Assembly (NCBI GenBank): GCA_015494725.1
Contig: WGAR01000087.1
Span: 1 to 15,399 of the forward strand
From: Thermodesulfobacteriaceae bacterium
Lineage (GTDB): Bacteria; Desulfobacterota; Thermodesulfobacteria; Thermodesulfobacteriales; Thermodesulfobacteriaceae
Direction of reading: 5' to 3'
Length of the DNA stretch: 15,399 bases
This document shows, piece by piece, positions 1-4,793 of the stretch; the first letter of the stretch is position 1, and each line of letters begins with the position of its first letter. Both the position numbers and the translations under genes were made by a program. The notes under the pieces were generated by a model. The model was not told where the DNA came from and did not search any database. It worked only from the letters and a program-made list of their open reading frames with translations.

Positions 1-67
1 CTCAATCGGATAGAGCATTGGACTACGAATCCAAAGGTTGGAGGTTCGAGTCCTCCCGGGCGCGCCA
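1..67 (+). tRNA. tRNA-Arg(ACG), 5' end outside the window; host gene of the integration
   Basis: The 3' part of a tRNA is visible: end of the D arm, anticodon stem TTGGA/TCCAA around the loop CTACGAA (anticodon ACG at 25-27), T arm GGAGG/CCTCC with loop TTCGAGT, the 3' acceptor strand, discriminator G and an encoded CCA (65-67). Anticodon ACG reads CGU, and other CGN codons after A34 deamination to inosine by TadA. The first bases of the gene are cut off by the window edge. The element entered this gene and its left attachment repeat rebuilds the tRNA 3' half, so the gene should still be functional. Confidence 0.93.
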
Positions 68-68
68 A
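18..68 (+). repeat. attL: 51-bp direct repeat within tRNA-Arg
   Basis: Bases 18-68 are identical to 9977-10027 over 51 bp. The match starts at the 5' strand of the anticodon stem (TTGGA) and ends one base after CCA. Before it the sequences differ (gagca versus taccg), and after it they differ (tatc versus gaag). Tyrosine recombinases commonly use the anticodon or T-arm region of tRNA genes as attB, so this is the left junction of the element. Confidence 0.93.
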
Positions 69-340
69 TATCAAGGGTTTCAAGCCTCTCCTCCTCGCTC
101 CAAACAATCAAAGGTGTGACCTTGGTGTGGCTTAAGACACGCTTAACTATGCCAAGGGAGGAAAGACCTAAGCCCAAACCGCAAATTTTACCTTCCCTTA
201 TATTCTCTCTCTTTTTTCTGTAACTTCTGTAACCTTAAAAAGAAAAGTATTGATATTCTTAGGTTTCAGCGGTTACACTTCGGGTTACACTTGGTTACAC
301 TTCGGGCTAAAGTGTAACCTCCCTTGATTACCAAGGCTTT
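69..340. repeat. Left arm of the element: regulatory/arm-type repeats
   Basis: No gene is seen here. There are two tandem sites spaced 11 bp apart, GGTGTGACCT at 113 and GGTGTGGCTT at 124. GGTTACACTT occurs three times on the plus strand (271-280, 283-292, 293-302) and once inverted (310-319). A dyad CCCTTGATTACCAAGG lies at 321-336, with a half-site TATCAAGGG at 69-77. All these motifs recur at the other end of the element (9366-9925), as expected for integrase arm sites or for an origin split by integration. Confidence 0.75.
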
Positions 341-480
341 CAAGGGGATTTCTTCTCTCCCCTGGAATAAATGGGTCCTTCCCGGCAGGGGCAAGCGACG
401 GGTCCGTCCCCTGCACCGGGGCGGGCGTTTTGAGAAAAGTGGGCCGGTTTGCCGCCGCATATTCTTACCTACTATTTCCC
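341..480. other. Non-coding stretch between the left arm and tRNA-Ile
   Basis: No credible gene is seen. A 7-bp inverted repeat GCAGGGG (385-391) / CCCCTGC (408-414) could form a hairpin downstream of the minus-strand tRNA. The 13-mer CGGGTCCGTCCCC (399-411) occurs in inverted orientation at 4057-4069. There is no U-tract, so a terminator role is uncertain. Confidence 0.4.
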
Positions 481-555
481 TGGTGGGGCCGCCGGGATTT
501 GAACCCGGATCAACCGCTTATAAGGCGGCCGCTCTAACCCTTGAGCTACGGCCCC
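481..555 (-). tRNA. tRNA-Ile(UAU) carried by the element
   Basis: Read on the minus strand it folds as a full cloverleaf. The acceptor is GGGGCCG/CGGCCCC, the D arm GCTC/GAGC, the anticodon stem GCCGC/GCGGT (one G-U pair) with loop CTTATAA, and the T stem CCGGG/CCCGG with loop TTCAAAT. The discriminator is A and CCA is encoded (481-483). The anticodon is TAT, which reads the AUA isoleucine codon. Most bacteria read AUA with tRNA-Ile2(CAU) after lysidine modification by TilS, so a UAU form is unusual cargo. ATA codons do occur in element genes, for example in the integrase zinc ribbon and the first HTH gene. Any plus-strand ORF through here (GPPGFEPGS type) is an artefact of antisense tRNA. 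Confidence 0.92.
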
Positions 556-625
556 ACATGCATAAAGAGATCACCAAGGGGAAGAGAGACACGTTCACAT
601 GAGGACGGGGAGACCGGGGCCTTGC

Positions 626-1021
626 TTAGGCCCCTATGTAGGAGATTATGGCCTTTAGGACCTGGTGAAAACCGGGATTGAAGAGGGTGAAACCTGCAAG
701 CATGATGGCGGCAAGAACCTTGAGCCAGATCTCTAACTTTACAAAGCGGGCCTCCATTTCACCAAAACGAGCCTCAAATTTGGCCTCCAACCGGGCTAAT
801 TCTTCCCTCATTTCCCCTCTTAACTCCGCCAGATCCGCCTTGGTCACAAGCTCCTTCGTAAGCTCCTCCTTGATTTCGGCCTTGACCACTTCCTTTTGAG
901 CCTTGGCCTCCTCCCGGACCGCACCAAGGCCCTCCTCAAGGGCACGGATCACCTTCTCGGCCCGGTCCCGGTCCGGGATCGCCTCCTCAATCACCCTCAC
1001 CACATCATAGGGAAGAGCCAT
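626..1021 (-). CDS. Coiled-coil protein with C-terminal membrane anchor (DUF1640-like)
   Basis: This encodes about 131 aa. The first residues (ALPYDVVRVIEE) precede a long charged heptad-like region, residues about 25-100, with repeated RLEAKF/EARFGEMEARF segments typical of DUF1640/CCDC90-type coiled coils. A hydrophobic segment follows (LKVLAAIMLAGFTLF, about 101-115), with a short tail. It is probably a membrane-anchored coiled-coil oligomer; no enzyme motif is visible and its role is unknown. The ATG at 1021 is chosen because AGAGG lies 7 nt upstream; an ATG at 1027 is possible. It is the last protein gene before the tRNA. A GGGGCC/GGCCCC hairpin overlaps its stop codon (616-634). Confidence 0.7.
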   Translation of the reverse strand: MALPYDVVRVIEEAIPDRDRAEKVIRALEEGLGAVREEAKAQKEVVKAEIKEELTKELVTKADLAELRGEMREELARLEAKFEARFGEMEARFVKLEIWLKVLAAIMLAGFTLFNPGFHQVLKAIISYIGA

Positions 1022-1152
1022 ACCCATGCCTCTAAGATAGCCTTCACCCTCTCCCTGGGTCAATACCTCATCGAGGAGGCCTCAGATTTGTTAGCTTTCA
1101 TCTCTCAAGATTGTTCAAAACTGGACACTTTTAACCTAACCGGGGAGGGGTT

Positions 1153-1178
1153 TAAGCCAAAATAAGCCGAATTAAGCC
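1153..1178. promoter_or_regulatory. Three TAAGCC boxes at exact 10-bp spacing
   Basis: TAAGCC occurs at 1153, 1163 and 1173, one helical turn apart, so all copies lie on the same DNA face. The array overlaps the stop codon of the upstream HTH gene and lies about 130 bp before the coiled-coil gene. It could be an operator for one of the adjacent HTH proteins; that link is inference. Confidence 0.4.
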
Positions 1179-1420
1179 GGAAAGAGCTTGTGGGAGGATT
1201 CCACTTTATGCGCTCGCCAGAGGAGCAAGTGGTCCACGAAGATGGCCGGGGTCTTTCTTTGATGTCCACCGAGAAAGATAATCGGGAGGCCCCACTCCTT
1301 CCATCTCATTCTTACGGTCTCTCGGTGACACCCCAGGAGCCTGGCGATGTTAGCCCACCCCTTTACCAGGCCAAAGGCTTCCTCAATCTCCTGTCTGAGC
1401 CGGGTCTTGTTCCTTGCCAT
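1172..1420 (-). CDS. Small HTH DNA-binding protein, second of a tandem pair
   Basis: This encodes 82 aa. Residues about 20-46 (GWANIARLLGCHRETVRMRW) form a clear helix-turn-helix: a first helix ending in ARLLG, a turn, and a recognition helix HRETVRMRW. A GLP segment and a short hydrophobic tail follow (AIFVDHLLLWRA). The gene directly upstream has the same layout (GW..I...L....TVR.RWK.WGLP), so the two are diverged paralogues. Their reading frames overlap by 38 bp, implying coupled translation. The ATG at 1420 has AGGAG about 14 nt upstream, which is far, so the start is uncertain. It is likely a regulator of the element, or an AlpA/excisionase-like factor; its target is unknown. Confidence 0.65.
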   Translation of the reverse strand: MARNKTRLRQEIEEAFGLVKGWANIARLLGCHRETVRMRWKEWGLPIIFLGGHQRKTPAIFVDHLLLWRAHKVESSHKLFPA

Positions 1421-1607
1421 GGCGGACGTAGCGGCTCCTTATCCAGGAGCAAAGTTCCTCCACGGTGATCTCCGGGACTTCATAGCCCTGAGGAGCCTTA
1501 CGGAAGGTTAAGGGCAGGCCCCAGAGTTTCCATCTTCTCCTCACCGTGGCCCCGCTCACGCTCAGGGCTTCCCCTATGCGCTTCCATCCCCGGAGGACCT
1601 TTCCCAT
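1383..1607 (-). CDS. Small HTH DNA-binding protein, first of a tandem pair
   Basis: This encodes 74 aa. GWKRIGEALSVSGATVRRRW (residues about 7-26) is a helix-turn-helix. The following segment WGLPLTFRKAPQGYEVPEIT could be a small wing, and EELCSWIRSRY a closing helix. This is the HTH_17/AlpA-like layout of phage and island regulators. It overlaps its paralogue downstream by 38 bp. No Shine-Dalgarno is seen. A TATACT box at 1614-1619 sits only 6 nt before the ATG, so the message may be leaderless. A possible -35 TTGATG (1639-1644) is 19 bp away, longer than ideal. The function is probably transcriptional control within the element. Confidence 0.65.
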   Translation of the reverse strand: MGKVLRGWKRIGEALSVSGATVRRRWKLWGLPLTFRKAPQGYEVPEITVEELCSWIRSRYVRHGKEQDPAQTGD

Positions 1608-1630
1608 GCTTAAAGTATAACACCCAAGGA

Positions 1631-1831
1631 TTAGGGGTCATCAAAGAGCCTCCTGGCAAGCTCATCATGGGTTGCGCTCTGCTTGTAGGCCGGGCATAGA
1701 TCCTTGAGCTTTCGGCATTCATACCGCTAACCGGAGATACGGTTAAGGTCAAGCACGTGTGCTCCGTGAGGGCACCGCAAGGGGTCCTCTCTTCCGAAAG
1801 GGCAGGGCCGGGCCTCACTTAGAAAGCTCAT
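1631..1831 (-). pseudogene. Small cysteine-pair protein interrupted by an in-frame amber codon
   Basis: A strong AAGGAG (1839-1844) lies 7 nt before the ATG at 1831. The frame codes 34 aa (including RPCPFGREDPLRCPHGAHV), meets TAG at 1727-1729, then stays open for 31 codons (RYECRKLKDLCPAYKQSAT, ending LARRLFDDP) to a TAA at 1631. The cysteines on both sides of the stop (Cys10, Cys20, then two more six residues apart) suggest one zinc-binding mini-protein. The simplest reading is a nonsense mutation in a formerly intact 65-66 aa gene. Translation of only the first half, or read-through, is possible. TAG is an ordinary stop elsewhere here (leuA, trpC, the Doc gene). Confidence 0.5.
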
Positions 1832-1855
1832 GGGGGTTCTCCTTGCTTAATGATT

Positions 1856-1882
1856 TTGACGAGGAAATAACCGTGGTATAAT
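1856..1882 (+). promoter_or_regulatory. Sigma-70-like promoter of the tandem-module RNA
   Basis: TTGACG (1856-1861), a 15-bp spacer and a perfect TATAAT (1877-1882) point rightward. Transcription would begin near 1888-1890, exactly where the structured region starts. The 15-bp spacer is short, but both boxes are near consensus. Confidence 0.6.
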
Positions 1883-1887
1883 TAAAA

Positions 1888-2150
1888 TTACTGGCGGTAG
1901 GGGAGGTGTCCCGGCCACCGCTTGACCCTAGAGCGCCAGCTTCGCGGGTGCCGGGTCGCCCGCGAGACGATTCCTTCCCGGGAGTCCATGTTATCTCCAT
2001 AGTCCCCTCTTGCGAGGAGGTGATTCAGGGGTTATTTGTTTATTGATGGCTACAGGGGAGGGTGGCTCGGCACCTGCTTTTACCCTGTAGCCAGGAGCAA
2101 GGGAGCCGAGAAAGCCCTTGCCGTCCATAGTTATCAATTCCCCCCCTCTG
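1888..2150 (+). ncRNA. Candidate structured RNA with two paralogous kissing-hairpin modules
   Basis: No ORF of note is present. Module 1 has helices CTGGCG/CGCCAG (1891-1896/1934-1939), TAGGG/CCCTA (1898-1902/1926-1930) and GGTG/CACC (1905-1908/1916-1919) with loop TCCCGGC. A second hairpin follows, TCGCGGG/CCCGCGA (1942-1948/1959-1965), whose loop contains GCCGGG, complementary to the first loop. Module 2 repeats the plan. It has GGCTACAGGG/CCCTGTAGCC (2048-2057/2083-2092), GGTG/CACC (2061-2064/2071-2074) with loop GCTCGG, then GCAAGGG/CCCTTGC (2097-2103/2115-2121) whose loop contains CCGAG, complementary to CTCGG. Both modules are followed by GTCCAT(A)GTTATC (1984, 2123). The modules are diverged duplicates with changed but still complementary pairs. 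I do not recognise an RNA family. The 3' end is uncertain. Confidence 0.65.
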
Positions 2151-2168
2151 TAGGCTTCCGATTTTCAA

Positions 2169-2197
2169 GGCCGAGGAGGTAAATTCACTCCCCGGCC
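2169..2197 (-). terminator. Imperfect hairpin between the RNA and the 206-aa gene
   Basis: GGCCGAGGAG (2169-2178) and CTCCCCGGCC (2188-2197) form a 10-bp stem. In the minus-strand transcript the single non-Watson-Crick position is a G-U pair, so it fits best as the end of the 206-aa gene, whose stop is at 2215. The following UUGAAAA is a poor U-tract. On the plus strand the same stem has an A-C mismatch and could end the structured RNA less well. Confidence 0.35.
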
Positions 2198-2214
2198 CTT
2201 TGTGACTTTACCCC

Positions 2215-2835
2215 TCAAGCCTCCTCGGATCGCTCCTCCGGGGAGGCCTCTTCCTCTTGCTCAAGGGCTTCATCCGCAAGGTCGTTAATTCTTTCCTCGG
2301 TCTCTTTTCTCACTTCCCAGGCTTCTTCTCTCCTTGGCTCCTCCCAGGGAACGGTCTGGGTGAGGATCTTTCCGATGCGCTCCACCTCGGAAGCCAGGTC
2401 TTGAAGGAGATCCTTGACCCTCTCCGGCTCAAAGTTCCCTTCCACGATGAGGTTTATATTTCGGGCCAGTCTCTCAAGCCACTCCCCGGTTTGTATGCGG
2501 TTAAATTCCCAGGTAAGGCCGTTTCCCGCCTGAAGTTCGGAGATCCTCTGGAGGAGCACACCCAGGGCCTCAAGGTCCCGATCCGAGAGTATGGGACTTT
2601 CGGCAAGCTCGGAAAGGCCCTTGTAGTCCAGGGCGTTAACAGCCTGGTGGTCCGGGACCTCGCCAAGCTCTTCGGTCCACTTCTCCCGCAGGGCCATGAG
2701 TTCACGGGCGGCCCGTTGACCTCTTGCCGCCGCCACCATGAGCCTCCCGATGGCCTCCCCCGCTCCGAAAGAGGGGAGAAGCGCATCCTTAAGATTTGCC
2801 CGGGCCGGATCGTAATACTTGGGAAAGTTTCTCAT
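2215..2835 (-). CDS. Conserved-looking protein of unknown function, 206 aa
   Basis: I do not recognise a family. The protein is acidic and largely helical: MRNFPKYYDPARANLKDALL at the start, a middle helical region (residues about 35-120), and a very charged C-terminus rich in Glu (ALEQEEEASPEERSEEA) that looks disordered or coiled. There is no signal peptide, membrane segment, cysteine cluster or nucleotide-binding motif. A strong GGAGGAGG lies 8-12 nt before the ATG at 2835. The gene follows the amber-interrupted ORF (2859-3059) with a 23-bp gap, so both probably belong to one transcript divergent from the RHH gene and its operators. It could be a structural or adaptor protein of the element. 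Confidence 0.7.
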   Translation of the reverse strand: MRNFPKYYDPARANLKDALLPSFGAGEAIGRLMVAAARGQRAARELMALREKWTEELGEVPDHQAVNALDYKGLSELAESPILSDRDLEALGVLLQRISELQAGNGLTWEFNRIQTGEWLERLARNINLIVEGNFEPERVKDLLQDLASEVERIGKILTQTVPWEEPRREEAWEVRKETEERINDLADEALEQEEEASPEERSEEA

Positions 2836-2858
2836 GGCTTTTCCCTCCTCCTTTTGAT

Positions 2859-3059
2859 TTAGTCCAGGAGACCAAGCTCCCGGATGTCGCCAATGGCTTG
2901 ATCGGTGATCACGTAGGCTCTCCCCTCGGCCACTAAGCGACGGGCCTCCTCCAGGGGCATCTGAGCCGTGAGCATGATCCCATCTCGCTAATACTGGACA
3001 CGCTCCGCCTTAAGCCTCATCGGGTCTCTCTTGGCTCGGCTGATAAGTTTCTTCCTCAT
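2859..3059 (-). pseudogene. Small basic ORF with an in-frame amber codon
   Basis: AGGAGG (3065-3070) lies 5 nt before the ATG at 3059. The frame codes 23 basic residues (MRKKLISRAKRDPMRLKAER, then VQY), hits TAG at 2988-2990, and then reads on in the same frame for 42 codons to TAA at 2859. The second part (MPLEEARRLVAEGRAYVITD, ending GDIRELGLLD) looks like a genuine helical protein and has its own ATG at 2975, four codons after the TAG. Two readings fit: one gene broken by a nonsense mutation, or two short cistrons with re-initiation. No family is recognised. Confidence 0.45.
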
Positions 3060-3074
3060 CGGGGCCTCCTTAAA

Positions 3075-3121
3075 TGTTATCATGTTATCTTGTTATCATA
3101 GTCAAGATAGCTTGTCAAGAT
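3075..3121. promoter_or_regulatory. Operator array: three 8-bp TGTTATCW repeats plus two TCAAGAT repeats
   Basis: TGTTATCA (3075-3082), TGTTATCT (3083-3090) and TGTTATCA (3091-3098) are contiguous direct repeats. GTCAAGAT follows at 3101-3108 and again at 3114-3121. Contiguous short direct repeats are the known operator form of ribbon-helix-helix repressors, such as the heptads bound by plasmid omega repressors. The array lies between the divergent starts of the RHH gene and the 2859-3059 ORF, so autoregulation and control of both sides is likely. Confidence 0.6.
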
Positions 3122-3130
3122 GTTAAATTG

Positions 3131-3158
3131 TTGACGATAAGGCGACGACAGGTATAAT
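3131..3158 (+). promoter_or_regulatory. Promoter of the RHH repressor gene
   Basis: TTGACG (3131-3136), a 16-bp spacer and TATAAT (3153-3158), immediately downstream of the tandem operators. GGAGGG (3165-3170) precedes the ATG at 3176. Confidence 0.65.
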
Positions 3159-3175
3159 TAAACCGGAGGGTTTGG

Positions 3176-3364
3176 ATGAGGACGCAAAAAATTGAAAGAA
3201 AAATGCTTGGGGCAAGGGTAGATGTCCGCCTTATTAAGGCCTTAAAGTTTTTAGCCCTTGAAACAGACCGGCCCGTTTACGACCTCCTTGAGGAGGCCAT
3301 GCGGGATCTTCTTGCCAAGTATGGCCGCCCGGTCCCGGAGGAGGGCCAGGGGGAGGAAGGCTAA
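3176..3364 (+). CDS. Ribbon-helix-helix transcriptional repressor (CopG/omega-like)
   Basis: This encodes 62 aa. The pattern is that of a ribbon-helix-helix protein: a strand with alternating residues (MLGARVDVRLIKALKFLALE, residues 10-29), a first helix (LIKALKFLALE), and a second helix (PVYDLLEEAMRDLLAKYG) after TDR. A short acidic tail follows. Such proteins bind tandem or inverted short repeats as dimers in the major groove. Three perfect-register TGTTATCW repeats lie just upstream, so the protein probably represses itself and the divergent genes. Shine-Dalgarno GGAGGG is 5 nt before the ATG. Its TAA overlaps the TAG of the convergent Doc gene by 2 bp of shared stop. Partition or antitoxin roles are also known for this fold; no ParA is present here. 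Confidence 0.8.
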   Translation: MRTQKIERKMLGARVDVRLIKALKFLALETDRPVYDLLEEAMRDLLAKYGRPVPEEGQGEEG

Positions 3365-3810
3365 GGTGTGCGCTTTTGAAGGTGTCTTTTCAGGAAGCTC
3401 GCAAACTCCAAAAAGACCTTCTCCTTTTCGCTTGGCTCGCTCCTGGCAATAGCCTCAATCCGATAAGCCAGCTCAATGGGTCTCCCAGTATATCTCAGGC
3501 CCGCCAAGCGGAGGCAATTGACCAGCATCCTTAAAGCCGTCCTCTTGTTCCCGTCTTGGAAGGGGTGCCCTTTAATCAAGAGGTAAACCGCTAATGCAAG
3601 CCTCTCTATGAAATCAAGCTCTCTCCCCTCTTGGGCCATGTAATGGGCGGCCTGTTCCACAAGCTCAGCCAGGCCCTCCAAAAATTCGGGCTTTAAGAGG
3701 CCAAAAGATCCGCCTTCCTTCTCGATTGACTTGAGGTTTAGAAGGACAAGAGTTTTTGCGGAAAGACAGTCTTTTAATGTTCGGCCAGGTATTTCAGGGC
3801 CTCTTGCCAT
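3361..3810 (-). CDS. doc: Doc/Fic-family toxin
   Basis: This encodes 149 aa. The Fic core motif is HPFQDGNKRTALR at residues 82-94. It has the histidine (H82), phenylalanine, acidic residue (D86), Asn88 and Arg90. Lys89 in place of the canonical Gly, and no Arg at motif position 12, match the Doc subgroup. Phage P1 Doc phosphorylates and inactivates EF-Tu instead of AMPylating it. Family-like helices before the motif (SIEKEGGSFGLLKPEFLEGL, then LDFIERLALAVYLLIKGH) are present, so the enzyme appears intact. The start overlaps the upstream small gene by 37 bp, the usual antitoxin-first layout. The exact start is uncertain because no Shine-Dalgarno is evident. It probably maintains the element by post-segregational killing. 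Confidence 0.85.
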   Translation of the reverse strand: MARGPEIPGRTLKDCLSAKTLVLLNLKSIEKEGGSFGLLKPEFLEGLAELVEQAAHYMAQEGRELDFIERLALAVYLLIKGHPFQDGNKRTALRMLVNCLRLAGLRYTGRPIELAYRIEAIARSEPSEKEKVFLEFASFLKRHLQKRTP

Positions 3811-3968
3811 TCAGGGGTTAAGAGTTCTTCCTCGGTGGCTTCTACTTCCCGAAGTATCCGGGACCACTCCTTTCCTTCGGCCTCCTCGCTTTTGGCCGCA
3901 AGTAAGGCTTTAAAGCGAGTCCTCAGCTGGGCAAGCTCTTTCGCAGTTAACGTCCTCATGTTTCCCAT
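3774..3968 (-). CDS. Putative antitoxin partner of the Doc toxin
   Basis: This encodes 64 aa from the ATG at 3968, or 61 aa from the ATG at 3959. The protein is small, helical and charged (ELAQLRTRFKALLAAKSEEA, ending EWQEALKYLAEH). I see no Phd-like N-terminal DNA-binding fold, so assignment rests on position: it lies directly upstream of, and overlaps, the Doc toxin gene. The C-terminal amphipathic helix could be the toxin-neutralising segment, as in Phd. Its promoter puts the start of transcription close to 3960, so the ATG at 3959 could be a leaderless start; MGNM at 3968 would then lie upstream of the transcript. Sequence beyond residue 64 is in another frame. Confidence 0.65.
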   Translation of the reverse strand: MGNMRTLTAKELAQLRTRFKALLAAKSEEAEGKEWSRILREVEATEEELLTPEWQEALKYLAEH

Positions 3969-3995
3969 TTTCCCGGACCGAGGAGGCCCCGTCAA
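3967..3995 (-). promoter_or_regulatory. Promoter of the antitoxin-Doc operon
   Basis: On the minus strand TTGACG (3990-3995) is followed after 17 bp by GAAAAT (3967-3972). This predicts a start near 3960, next to the ATG at 3959. An inverted pair TTTCGC/GCGAAA further upstream (about 4026-4048) could be an operator. Confidence 0.45.
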
Positions 3996-4096
3996 GGCTT
4001 CCCTAAAACTGAAAACTGAAGTGGTTTTTCGCGCCCAAAATAGCGAAATTGCGCACGGGGACGGACCCGCCCGACCAGGCTCTCCAGAAGGACCCG

Positions 4097-4351
4097 CTAA
4101 TGCGCCGCTCTGCAAGCCGTATCCCAGGCCTCACCTAAGGTGTCCGTAATCCCGAAGTAGCGCACTCTCCACCAGGCCCAGGGATCATCAAGGGGAGGCC
4201 TTCCATACCGGGCCTCCCGGTCCAGGGAGAGCACACGGGCCGTCAGCTCCTTGACTTTCTCCCTCGGCTTAGGAGACAATCCCTCAGCGACCGCTTGCAA
4301 CCTCCGGACCTCATCGAGTAAAGTAGGATCTACACGCCTTCGGGTTCTCAT
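4097..4351 (-). CDS. Small protein of unknown function, 84 aa
   Basis: The ATG at 4351 is chosen because AGGAGG stands 6-7 nt upstream; a longer frame exists but lacks support and would overlap the preceding gene heavily. The N-terminus is basic (MRTRRR), followed by helices (TLLDEVRRLQAVAEGL, then EKVKELTARVLSLDREARYG). A Trp-rich segment WAWWRVRYFGI (about residues 57-67) and a C-terminal helix follow. No family is recognised. It overlaps the 160-aa gene upstream by 41 bp and continues the primase operon. It ends in TAG; the frame stays open for about 34 more codons, which I treat as chance. Confidence 0.6.
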   Translation of the reverse strand: MRTRRRVDPTLLDEVRRLQAVAEGLSPKPREKVKELTARVLSLDREARYGRPPLDDPWAWWRVRYFGITDTLGEAWDTACRAAH

Positions 4352-4793
4352 CTTCACCCTCCTTGGCCCCGCACTCCTCCGGGGCTTTTTCTTTAAGCAG
4401 AGGCTCCACGGCCTCAAGGAACCTCCTCGCTCTCTCCTTGGCCGCCTCAAGGAGCCATGCCCTGCCGATCTCAAGCTCTCGCAGAGTCCGCTTTATGTAT
4501 GTCTCGGGGCTTAACACCCGCACCCCTCTTCCTATTTCTATGGGAGACATGGCCTTGAGCTTTCCCAGGACCTCCGGCTCAAGCAGTCGCTCAAGACTTG
4601 CCGCAAGTTCTCGGGCCTCATCGTCAAGCTCACGATGAGGCTTTGCCTCCCGGTCCAGGGGAGGAAAAGGAGAGGCCGAGGAGAAATTTTCGGGCACCGT
4701 GGAGGGCCTCTCCCCGGCCTCATCGGTTGCCGGAGGCTCCAGGGGAAGGCCTGCCGCAAGATCAAAAAGGCTCAGCGCTTCAAAACGGGACAT
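4311..4793 (-). CDS. Unknown helical protein translationally coupled to the primase-helicase
   Basis: This encodes 160 aa. The start ATG lies inside the last codons of the primase-helicase gene (14-bp overlap), so the two are likely made together and may act together. The first 50 residues are Pro/Ser/Glu-rich and look disordered after a short hydrophobic helix (MSRFEALSLFDLAAGLPLEP). Residues about 55-145 are strongly helical and charged (ELDDEARELAASLERLLEPE, then YIKRTLRELEIGRAWLLEAA). No catalytic motif or zinc cluster is visible. It could be a helicase accessory or loader-like factor, but this is only positional inference. Confidence 0.65.
   Translation of the reverse strand: MSRFEALSLFDLAAGLPLEPPATDEAGERPSTVPENFSSASPFPPLDREAKPHRELDDEARELAASLERLLEPEVLGKLKAMSPIEIGRGVRVLSPETYIKRTLRELEIGRAWLLEAAKERARRFLEAVEPLLKEKAPEECGAKEGEDENPKACRSYFTR

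Noticed and set aside
324..602. 92-aa plus-strand ORF containing GPPGFEPGS and ALTLELRP
   Set aside because: This peptide is the antisense translation of the tRNA-Ile gene, a well-known annotation artefact.
1498..1818. 106-aa minus-strand ORF
   Set aside because: It overlaps the amber-interrupted cysteine-pair ORF and the first HTH gene in another frame, has low-complexity sense and lacks a ribosome site.
1631..1831. General recoding of TAG in this organism
   Set aside because: leuA, trpC and the Doc gene all end sensibly at TAG, so genome-wide reassignment is unlikely.
2257..2862. 201-aa plus-strand ORF
   Set aside because: It is a shadow of the 206-aa minus-strand gene, which has the strong Shine-Dalgarno site and the better amino-acid composition.
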